NCBI GenBank assembly: GCA_002314525.1
Contig: DCGE01000173.1
Location: 1 to 21,921 of the forward strand
Reading direction: 5' to 3'
From: Prevotellaceae bacterium UBA1786
GTDB taxonomy: Bacteria > Bacteroidota > Bacteroidia > Bacteroidales > Bacteroidaceae
Length of the DNA: 21,921 nucleotides
Shown here: positions 1 through 6,541 of the stretch, piece after piece
How positions within the stretch are numbered: the first letter of the stretch is position 1
Layout: each line of letters opens with the position of its first letter
Made by a program: the position numbers and the translations under genes
Notes under the pieces: model-generated
The model's input: only the letters and a program-made list of their open reading frames with translations
What the model was told of the DNA's origin: nothing
Database searches by the model: none

Positions 1-246
1 TGAACGCTTGCCTGTGAGCATGTTGTATTTTGTCTTGACAGTGCGTGTCTTGCCTACTTTCAGCAGTTCCGGTACGAAGTCATAGAGTGTCATGACTTTC
101 GTGTCTTGGTTGTAAACCACTGAGAAGCTGCCATCAGCATAACTGACCGACAGTTTCTTGTTTGGTGACTGCAAAGTGAATGTCTCTGCGGCACAAATGC
201 CCAAAGCCCAAAGCCCGAAGCCCAGAGCCAAAAGAATTTTCTTCAT
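1..246 (-). CDS. Probable GH97 glycoside hydrolase, N-terminal fragment
   Basis: Partial gene; only the first 82 codons lie in the window and the rest runs off the left edge. It starts at ATG 246-244 with a signal peptide (MKKILLALGFGLWALGICAA), so the product is exported. The mature start (ETFTLQSPNKKLSVSY, then SFSVVYNQ) and the later YNMLTGKRS resemble the N-terminal beta-sandwich of GH97 enzymes, which opens with an SP-(D/N)-x-x-L motif followed by short beta strands. GH97 members are retaining or inverting alpha-glucosidases or alpha-galactosidases; which one cannot be told because the catalytic barrel is missing. The start overlaps the stop of the upstream esterase by ATGA, suggesting translational coupling in one operon. 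The signal-peptide core is encoded by five heptanucleotide repeats. The family call rests on a short segment and is tentative. Confidence 0.6.
   Translation of the reverse strand, partial: MKKILLALGFGLWALGICAAETFTLQSPNKKLSVSYADGSFSVVYNQDTKVMTLYDFVPELLKVGKTRTVKTKYNMLTGKRS
199..233 (-). repeat. Five heptanucleotide repeats inside signal-peptide codons
   Basis: On the plus strand the units read GCCCAAA, GCCCAAA, GCCCGAA, GCCCAGA, GCCAAAA. They encode the hydrophobic core LALGFGLWALG of the GH97-like signal peptide. Seven is not a multiple of three, so gain or loss of one unit would shift the frame. Confidence 0.85.
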
Positions 247-2297
247 CGTTTCAAGTATTTCTTCCCGTTAGTTATTATGATTGAGCCCCCTCTGACTCCC
301 CGAGGGGAGGATATCTTCTGCCCAGTCAGATTATAGTAACCCTCGTCTCTCGTCTCTCGTCCCGGTTTCTGAGTCCCGTTGAAGGACTCGTCTCTCGTCT
401 CTACGATTCCCACTGCATTGTTGAATCGCTTGATGTAACTGAGTATTGTACTGATGCTCTTCATGATGTTTGCATCGGTCTTCAGTTTATCCGGTTTCAT
501 GTATGTGTCGGTGGCTTTCTTCAGTTTTGAGTAGAGGTCGCTCTGTGACACTACTGGATCGTCCTTGTAGAGGTCGAGAAGATAGTATGCAGAGTCGGCA
601 ACTACATAGAGACTGTCGAGGTTGTGAATCCTGATTGCCAGTGTGTCGGCTGCGAAGTTCAGTGTGTCGATGGCAATCTGGTACTTCGTCGGTGAGGTTG
701 ATTTGAAGTCCTTGTATTCGTCAAGAAGACTCTTCAGAGGGTCTCGGAGCATGTTTGCCACTGCATATTTCTCGTCTGTAGTACTGTCGTAGAGGTTCTT
801 GCCTTTTGAGTAAGCCTGATAGAAACCTACCTTGCATTTCTCTGCTGTCGTCTTCGGATTCTTCATCTCAGGATCCACTTCGGTAATACCAAAGGTGTAT
901 TTGAATAGTATGCTGTTGGCTCTCACTCCTCTCTCGTCAACGAGGTTTTTGAGGTAGAGTTTCCATTCGCCGTCCTTGAAGGTCTTGTCTTCAGGAACAC
1001 AAAGGATAGGAGACTTGCTGAACCAATTCTCACCACCTGTCGGAAGTTCTTCTGTTGCTGTGAGTTGCATGGTGTCTTCTCCGCATGTCATATAGGCATT
1101 GATACGGTTCATATCCACTCCCCAGTCAAAACGGAACCTGAATTCCTTGAGTGTTGCAGGCAGGTCGAATGACTTGTCTTCAGGATCGACCTCAAGAAGT
1201 TCCATCGGTGTTGGTTTCTCGATGGTTATGCTCTTTGATATTTCCTTCTTCTTTTTGTCGTTGTCCTCGACGGCTATCTTGATTGTGTGATTTGCTGCTG
1301 TAGGACGTACCCAGCGGTAGTTGAGTGTATAGGTCTTGTCCTCGCTCTGTTTGTCGAAGGTTTCTCCCTGTGTGAGTTTTCCGTCGATGTAGAGGTATAT
1401 GTTCTGGATGTATCCGTCAACATCCTTTGCCACTGCCTTGATGTCGATGGTATCGACTGATGAGAAGGTCTGCTCTGCAGTAGGACTCTCCAGTTTCACC
1501 GATGGCACTCCCGGATCGAGTGAATAACGCTTGCAGAAGTTCCAGATTTCGTAGCTGTTCTCGCCAATTGGGTTGTGGAAATCCACATTGAAGGAATAGA
1601 GAACAATTTCATTGCCTTCGTCGTTCTTCCATAGTTCGCGGTCGCCTGTAAACCACGACGTACCGTTCTTTGTCCTGTAGTTCGTACGCTTCGTGTAGTG
1701 TGTGTATTTCAGGTTGTTGGCAATCTTCGTCACGTTGGCTCTGATGTTGAACTGGTCATATACAACCACGTCGTCGCCGTAGGCATGGCAATGGATGAGG
1801 TTGATCTTCTTCTTTATGTTGCCCGAAGGGTCTCCCATCATTCCGCTGCAAGGTGCGAAGGCAGCAATCTTGTCTGTCATCGACCCCATTACTGCATACA
1901 TGAACATCGATCCCATCGAGAATCCTGACCAATATACTCTGTTCGTATCAATCAGGTATCGGCTTGCCATCTCGTCGATGGCTTTCAGCACGAAGTTCTT
2001 GTCTTTTCCGCCGTCACTCATATCCCAGCTCTTGTCGATGCCTCGCAGGTAGGCAATGACGAACTTGGCTGTGTCGATGAGTTCGTACATCTTGTCGGCA
2101 CCGAACTGATACTCCGGATCCTGGTTCATACCATGTGTCACGAGCATCAATGGAAGATTTTCAGCCGTTGTGTTCGGGGTATAGACTATCATGTTGCGCT
2201 GGGTCCCATTGACATTTATGTCAACGCTTGCCTTCTTGTAGGCGTGAACCGTCAGCACTGACATCATCAGAACGATGAGGGTAAAGAACTTTTTCAT
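243..2297 (-). CDS. Secreted multidomain alpha/beta-hydrolase esterase (PHB-depolymerase/CE1-like)
   Basis: 684 residues. Signal peptide 1-19. Residues about 20-260 form an alpha/beta hydrolase of the polyhydroxybutyrate depolymerase/feruloyl-esterase type: HG oxyanion strand at 55-56, nucleophile elbow GFSMG with Ser127, likely acid Asp175 (in GDDVVVY), likely His241 (in DFHNP). Residues 264-360 form a bacterial Ig-like domain, 365-475 a second beta-sandwich with SbsA-like features, and 480-635 is mostly helical. It ends YYNLTGQ...IIITNGKKYLKR, the tail type shared with P1 and P2. In a xylan locus the likely substrates are feruloyl or acetyl esters on arabinoxylan; substrate choice is inference. 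It is the first gene of a unit with the GH97-like gene (4-bp overlap). Near the C-terminus two clusters of 7-bp repeats encode ETRDE-type sequence. Confidence 0.8.
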   Translation of the reverse strand: MKKFFTLIVLMMSVLTVHAYKKASVDINVNGTQRNMIVYTPNTTAENLPLMLVTHGMNQDPEYQFGADKMYELIDTAKFVIAYLRGIDKSWDMSDGGKDKNFVLKAIDEMASRYLIDTNRVYWSGFSMGSMFMYAVMGSMTDKIAAFAPCSGMMGDPSGNIKKKINLIHCHAYGDDVVVYDQFNIRANVTKIANNLKYTHYTKRTNYRTKNGTSWFTGDRELWKNDEGNEIVLYSFNVDFHNPIGENSYEIWNFCKRYSLDPGVPSVKLESPTAEQTFSSVDTIDIKAVAKDVDGYIQNIYLYIDGKLTQGETFDKQSEDKTYTLNYRWVRPTAANHTIKIAVEDNDKKKKEISKSITIEKPTPMELLEVDPEDKSFDLPATLKEFRFRFDWGVDMNRINAYMTCGEDTMQLTATEELPTGGENWFSKSPILCVPEDKTFKDGEWKLYLKNLVDERGVRANSILFKYTFGITEVDPEMKNPKTTAEKCKVGFYQAYSKGKNLYDSTTDEKYAVANMLRDPLKSLLDEYKDFKSTSPTKYQIAIDTLNFAADTLAIRIHNLDSLYVVADSAYYLLDLYKDDPVVSQSDLYSKLKKATDTYMKPDKLKTDANIMKSISTILSYIKRFNNAVGIVETRDESFNGTQKPGRETRDEGYYNLTGQKISSPRGVRGGSIIITNGKKYLKR
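343..401 (-). repeat. Two clusters of 7-bp repeats near the esterase C-terminus
   Basis: Plus-strand units TCGTCTC, TCGTCTC, TCGTCCC occupy 343-363, and two more TCGTCTC units occupy 388-401. They encode ETRDE and RETRDE just before the YYNLTGQ tail. The unit (GAGACGA on the coding strand) matches the heptamer class found in the HTCS linker. Confidence 0.8.
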
Positions 2298-2385
2298 ATA
2301 GGTAATATTTAGTAATGCAAAGTTACGGCAAAGTCTTTATATAATATAGAAGGTATGTAACAAAAACTTTAGAATATGATACATT
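2298..2385 (-). promoter_or_regulatory. Promoter of the esterase-GH97 unit with upstream WWTGTWTC direct repeat
   Basis: Read on the minus strand, a TAACTTTG box (plus 2318-2325) fits the Bacteroidota -7 consensus TAnnTTTG. No TTTG is seen at the expected -33 spacing, suggesting dependence on an activator. Upstream are two half-sites, TTTGTTAC (2357-2364) and AATGTATC (2378-2385), with a 21-bp period. The gap between the -7 box and the nearer TTTGTT is 33 bp, the same as for P1 and P2. Further upstream a 9-bp perfect inverted repeat CAAAACACG/CGTGTTTTG (2392-2400 and 2420-2428) has no assigned role. Confidence 0.65.
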
Positions 2386-2571
2386 TCCCTCCAAAACACG
2401 ATGTCGGTAATGTCTATGACGTGTTTTGCATATTATATCCATCAGTTCACATATTTTCCCCATTCTTTCTGCAGATATTGAGATAGGTCAGAATTCCGCA
2501 TATGGAATCGTATTTCTGCACTTGCGATTGCAGTCTTTTACTACATCGACTGCTCACTCTTATTATGTGAG

Positions 2572-2686
2572 GTTAGTAATCTCACGAATCTCACATTACT
2601 AATCTCAGCATCGTGACATTAGTAACCTCAGCATGCTGACATTACTAACATCAGCACGCTGACATTACTAACATCATATAGTAAGA
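2572..2686. repeat. 23-bp tandem repeat array, five units
   Basis: Units start at 2572, 2595, 2618, 2641 and 2664. Each begins with ATTACTAAC or its near-inverse GTTAGTAAT, and the middle units carry TCAGCRYGCTGA-like centres; TCAGCATGCTGA at 2628-2639 is a perfect palindrome. The first and last units are more diverged. TGAGGTTAGTAAT (2568-2580) and ATTACTAATCTCA (2595-2607) can pair with one G-T wobble. The array is in the 517-bp gene-free gap 2298-2814; the rest of that gap (about 2430-2567) shows nothing recognisable. Confidence 0.85.
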
Positions 2687-2746
2687 CTCACCTTTCGTAT
2701 CAGTCAAATTCCGTTCGCTGTTGAGTCATTGAGTGCTTTCAGGAAC

Positions 2747-2781
2747 AAAAAATACGTGTATCGATTGCTCAATACACGTAT
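2747..2781 (-). terminator. Rho-independent terminator of P1
   Basis: On the minus strand a perfect 10-bp stem ATACGTGTAT/ATACACGTAT (plus 2772-2781 and 2752-2761) with a 10-nt loop is followed by a run of T (plus A-run 2747-2752). It lies about 35 bp after the P1 stop codon. Confidence 0.8.
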
Positions 2782-2814
2782 CTTGTTGTATGAAAGTCTA
2801 TGCTTTCGCTGGTC

Positions 2815-5800
2815 TTATTTCACGAGAGTCTTCTTGCCGTTCTTGATAACGATACCCTTGTAGCTTTGACTTACAGCCTGGCCGGCGATGTTATAACTCC
2901 TAACTCCTAACTCCTCACTCCTAACTTCAGACAAAGTCTGAATATCAGTAGGAGTCTTTGTACCGAGATAGAACAACTGGAAATCGTCGAAGATCAGCCA
3001 GTCGCTGCCGATTGCCTTGTATTTATCAAAACCTAAGCGGAGGTTGCCACCGTCTTCAACCATGATCTGTACTGAGTTGCAGTATGCTTCTGGATTCAGT
3101 TTGAAGCGGTGATATACACCTGCCATTGAAGTAGGATACCAGTACGTCTCGTCGCCGTCAACGACCTTGCTGTCGTAAGGATAAGCTGGAGAATCGAGGT
3201 TGATGTTGTCGTCGTACCAGATTTCGCCTGTCTCTGGGTCGTAGATACCGTCCTTATCTTCTTCCTTGAGTTCATCGAAGAACAGTACATTACCATTGTT
3301 TCCAACTGTATAGCCTGCATCTGGTATCTTGAAGAAGCCCATGAATGATGGTTCCTCGAACATGCCGTCACAGATTGACTTCACAAAACTTGTAGCTCTT
3401 GTCGTACCGTTGTCGGCATAGAGGACAGCGTTCTTGTTCTCCCATAATTCCATCTCGCAACCTGCTGCATACCACCAGTTGTAGTAAGGACCGCCTGTTG
3501 CACTGCCTGGATCACCTCCATCACGATAGAGACCTCTTACCTTTATTTCGTATGCACCTGCAGGGAGTGAGCGTACTACCTGAGAGAAGTCGAACGGACC
3601 TACGTTCCAGATTTCAGCCATCTCTCGTCCGTATTCGTTGCATGAAGCATAGAGTGTGCTTCCGTCTTCAGTTATCTGACCTGTCCAACCGGTGTTAGGT
3701 CCCTGGGTGAATGAAGGATTTACGAGCAGCACAGAGACATCTACAGGATTGCTCTCGTTTGCCTTGTCAGCTCCGAGCTGTGCGAAGACTGCCTTGTTGA
3801 TAGGTGTCTGGAGGGCATTCATGAATGCATCAAGTTCTTCAACAGAAGAGTACTTAGCCTTGAGTACTGTTGCCTGCTGGTTGAGGAGGTTGTTGATTTC
3901 AATTGAATTATATACTTCTGCCTTGTCGCGGATTGCCATGTAGTCCTTGTATGAATTGAATACGGCAGTTGCTGCTACGGCATCTTTATAGGAGTCGTTT
4001 TCGCCTTCTCCGAGAGCAAGCACGAAGTTGATTGCAGGATCAAGGATCTGGTAGTTGTCTGAGCCTTCATCGTAGTTCAGCTGCATTGAAATGTAGTTAT
4101 CCAGTGCTGTGAAGTTATTGATGGTGTTATATGCGGTGTTGATGTATGCCATCGCCTCAGTGATCTTTGTCTGTGCTGCGGCATATGCGGCATAGCTTGT
4201 GATTGGCAGCTTGACCTCTGACAATATTGCATTTGCTGCCTTGATGTCGCCTCCCCAAGTCAGCTTGGTCTCGATTGCATTGTTTGCCTCGTCGAGTTTT
4301 GGCTGGATCATTGCATCAAAGTTAGGTGTCGTGCCGTAGTAGTAGAGCTGGAAGCCTGTTGCTGCATAGAATGCGTCGGATGAAGTACCGATGGTGACTT
4401 TACCATCTGTAACCTCAATCATAGCAGTCTGGAGCTTCTCCCATACTGTGGCGCGCCACTGTTCCTTACCGCCGCCCCACCAAGGGTTACCCTTGACGGA
4501 GAGTTTCTTGATTTCCTTGCCGTTGCTTGACTCGATGTATGCGTATTGGAGTTCAGAGACATCTGCTCCTGCGTTACACATCAGTGCACTCATGCTGTAG
4601 AATCCGTTAGGAAGGTCAGTAAGGTGCTGATAGAGGAGTTCAGGATTGCCTGTAGGCTCTGCCGTCCAACCGCCGAGTGCAGGATAGCTGTGCTGCATCG
4701 TGACACCGATTGCACCGCCGCCATGCCATGTGGCAGACTTCATGATCCACTGGTTCTCCGGCTCTTCGCCTTGATAGAGTTTGAAGTCGTTTACGATAGG
4801 CACCCATGTAGGGTTGTTGGTGAGCACTTCTGAATAGCCGGTTTCCTGTATTGTAGCCCATGTGTCTTCGAGTTCCTGGAGTGGGAACTGGTATGCATTG
4901 GCAGCAGCATTCCACTGTGGAGTGTATTTTGCATCACAGAAGAACGGTGTGGTGATGAGGGTAGAGAGGTTGATTGCACCGTCTACTGGGTCCTGGCCCA
5001 TGATGTATGTGGTACGAGCCTGACTGAGTTCGTTCAGTGCTGTGACATAGTCTTCTGGTCCGTCAAGTGTCACTTCACCTTCTCCGTTACCGTCGTCAGC
5101 AACTGCAACAGCCTTGTCGTATGCTGCCTGAAGGGCGGCCTTGTTCTTGTAGTCGGTTGCTGCAAGGATGTCACCTACGGCCTTGATGAGGCTTGTGAGC
5201 TGCTTAGCCTTGAGGAAATAGCCTTCGTAGTTGGAGTATGTTTCCTTCATCTGTTTCACTGCACCCTGTACGCTTGCGATGTCATCTGGATCGTATTCGA
5301 GTTCGATGGTTTCATCGAAGAGGAACATTGCGAGTGAACCGTATCCTGCATCGCGGATCTGATCTGAGAATGTTACTGACTTGTTCACGATCTCGTCGAG
5401 TTCCTCAAGTGCCAGTGCAAGTTGTGCAGCCTCGCCTGCCTCGCCCTGATAGTACATCTTGAAGTTGGTAGCCATGAACGAGTCGGCATCCTTTGCCTTC
5501 AGTTTCTGGATACCTACCTTTATGTATCCCTCTTCAAGGAGGAAGAACTTCACTGTGTTGTACTTCACACCCTGTCCGTCGTTGTATGGCTGATACTTGC
5601 CCTGCTGGAACCAGATGAGTGAACCTGGAATTGAACAAGGTGCCCAACGTCCTCCAAGGTCGTTCTGGCTGTACTGACCGTCACCGCGGTTCCAACCTGC
5701 GGTATAGACCACCTCGCCCGATTCGTTGTGAGTCGTATCCGTGTCTTCGTAAAGCTGGTTGTAGCATTCTTCAAACAGACGAGGCATCAACGGATTCTGG

Positions 5801-6210
5801 AAACTGCGTTCCTCAGTGAATTCCTCGCTGTCGATGTCATACTTTCCGGTTGACACGCGAAGGAATGCATTGTTCTCCCATGCGTCCTTGCCGTACTGGT
5901 TAGGGTCTTCATCCCATGATGTACCCCAACGATAGTAACCCTGACAGGTTACTTCATACATACCTGCTGGAAGATGGATGATCTGGTAGAGGTCGCAGTT
6001 CGCTCCGTTATAGACTTCCGAGAGACCTCCAGTCAATGTGACGTTTCCACCTTCGCCTGTGTAAACCCAATAAGTGTAAGGGTCTTCGGTGAAACTGAGG
6101 TTACCCCAACTGAGTTCGTTGGTGATTTCCTGGCCTTCTTTCCAGGAACCTTGTGCGAATGCCACTGATGTGAGGCAAAAGGCACAGATTAAAGTAATTA
6201 GTTTCTTCAT
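2815..6210 (-). CDS. P1: large secreted protein with three carbohydrate-binding-like modules, function unknown
   Basis: 1131 residues. Signal peptide 1-19 (cleavage near VAFA/Q). I recognise no catalytic family. Three modules share one plan: each has a Q-x-x-x-LPAG/LPNG-x-Y strand (75-84, 528-538, 876-887) followed by an aromatic/YR strand, and each closes with FxLYYxG (250-256, 619-626, 1077-1083). This resembles jelly-roll carbohydrate-binding modules. Helical stretches at about 258-400 and 630-815 separate them. The end, YNIAGQAVSQSYKGIVIKNGKKTLVK from 1106, resembles short C-terminal sorting-type tails of Prevotella. P2 is a paralogue with the same order of modules. A binding or surface-assembly role is inferred from fold-like features and from a promoter element shared with the xylanase and esterase units. 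Four 7-bp repeats encode SEELGVRS just before the tail. Confidence 0.8.
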   Translation of the reverse strand: MKKLITLICAFCLTSVAFAQGSWKEGQEITNELSWGNLSFTEDPYTYWVYTGEGGNVTLTGGLSEVYNGANCDLYQIIHLPAGMYEVTCQGYYRWGTSWDEDPNQYGKDAWENNAFLRVSTGKYDIDSEEFTEERSFQNPLMPRLFEECYNQLYEDTDTTHNESGEVVYTAGWNRGDGQYSQNDLGGRWAPCSIPGSLIWFQQGKYQPYNDGQGVKYNTVKFFLLEEGYIKVGIQKLKAKDADSFMATNFKMYYQGEAGEAAQLALALEELDEIVNKSVTFSDQIRDAGYGSLAMFLFDETIELEYDPDDIASVQGAVKQMKETYSNYEGYFLKAKQLTSLIKAVGDILAATDYKNKAALQAAYDKAVAVADDGNGEGEVTLDGPEDYVTALNELSQARTTYIMGQDPVDGAINLSTLITTPFFCDAKYTPQWNAAANAYQFPLQELEDTWATIQETGYSEVLTNNPTWVPIVNDFKLYQGEEPENQWIMKSATWHGGGAIGVTMQHSYPALGGWTAEPTGNPELLYQHLTDLPNGFYSMSALMCNAGADVSELQYAYIESSNGKEIKKLSVKGNPWWGGGKEQWRATVWEKLQTAMIEVTDGKVTIGTSSDAFYAATGFQLYYYGTTPNFDAMIQPKLDEANNAIETKLTWGGDIKAANAILSEVKLPITSYAAYAAAQTKITEAMAYINTAYNTINNFTALDNYISMQLNYDEGSDNYQILDPAINFVLALGEGENDSYKDAVAATAVFNSYKDYMAIRDKAEVYNSIEINNLLNQQATVLKAKYSSVEELDAFMNALQTPINKAVFAQLGADKANESNPVDVSVLLVNPSFTQGPNTGWTGQITEDGSTLYASCNEYGREMAEIWNVGPFDFSQVVRSLPAGAYEIKVRGLYRDGGDPGSATGGPYYNWWYAAGCEMELWENKNAVLYADNGTTRATSFVKSICDGMFEEPSFMGFFKIPDAGYTVGNNGNVLFFDELKEEDKDGIYDPETGEIWYDDNINLDSPAYPYDSKVVDGDETYWYPTSMAGVYHRFKLNPEAYCNSVQIMVEDGGNLRLGFDKYKAIGSDWLIFDDFQLFYLGTKTPTDIQTLSEVRSEELGVRSYNIAGQAVSQSYKGIVIKNGKKTLVK
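2896..2923 (-). repeat. Four 7-bp repeats before the P1 C-terminal tail
   Basis: Plus-strand units ACTCCTA, ACTCCTA, ACTCCTC, ACTCCTA; coding-strand unit TAGGAGT. They encode the charged insert SEELGVRS between module 3 and the tail. P2 lacks this insert at the same place, so it is an insertion or expansion in P1. Confidence 0.85.
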
Positions 6211-6323
6211 GTTGTTTTGTTTAAGTTGTTTTTGAATGAGGTTAATACCTTAATGTGCTACAAAATTACACATTATATTAATTATATATTGTAAGATTTG
6301 AAACAAAAACTGTAAGATACATT
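6211..6323 (-). promoter_or_regulatory. P1 promoter with variant WWTGTWTC direct repeat
   Basis: A minus-strand TAATTTTG -7 box (plus 6261-6268) lies about 50 bp before the ATG; no TTTG is seen at -33. Half-sites TTTGTTTC (6300-6307) and AATGTATC (6316-6323) are 16 bp apart here, not 21. The gap from the -7 box to the proximal TTTGTT is 33 bp, as at the esterase and P2 promoters. Confidence 0.65.
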
Positions 6324-6416
6324 CTGAAATACTCAGAATATGGTGACATAATACGAAAATTTGCGTCGGATGCACTAAAGGAATTACTGAGAAATGACTA
6401 TGCCATGAGTCTGTAT

Positions 6417-6482
6417 GTGCCAAAAACGTGTAAACTTACACAAAAAGTCGTGCTAAAAACGTGTAAATCTACACATTTTCTA
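6417..6482 (+). promoter_or_regulatory. Twin operator-like palindromes upstream of the ATPase gene
   Basis: Two imperfect direct copies of a 33-bp segment start at 6417 and 6450 (shared core GTGCyAAAAACGTGTAAA). Each contains an inverted repeat: GTGTAAACTTACAC (6428-6441) and GTGTAAATCTACAC (6461-6474). The 33-bp spacing is about three helical turns, so both would face the same side. They end about 10 bp before the ATPase -33 box. With the P1 promoter they fill the 331-bp gap 6211-6541. Confidence 0.6.
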
Positions 6483-6491
6483 TAGATACAG

Positions 6492-6522
6492 TTTGGAGTT
6501 TGATAAATTTGTATTATCTTTG
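6492..6522 (+). promoter_or_regulatory. Consensus Bacteroidota promoter of the ATPase gene
   Basis: TTTG (6492-6495), 19-bp spacer, TATCTTTG (6515-6522). This matches the known TTTG-N19-21-TAnnTTTG consensus and is the best promoter in the window. The predicted start of transcription near 6529 excludes the upstream in-frame non-ATG start at 6500 and supports ATG 6542. Confidence 0.8.
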
Positions 6523-6541
6523 CACAACAATAATTAATTGT

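Noticed and set aside
2392..2428. 9-bp inverted repeat CAAAACACG/CGTGTTTTG as a terminator
   Set aside because: No T-run after it on either strand and no gene ending nearby; left as an unassigned inverted repeat.
2572..2686. CRISPR array
   Set aside because: The 23-bp units are back to back with no unique spacers, and there are no cas genes.
5565..5819. Opposite-strand reading frames within P1 and other long genes
   Set aside because: These are shadows of the true genes, with low-complexity Arg/Ser/His-rich translations and no start signals.
6500..6541. Upstream in-frame non-ATG start for the ATPase
   Set aside because: The -7 box at 6515-6522 lies inside this stretch, so it would not be transcribed.
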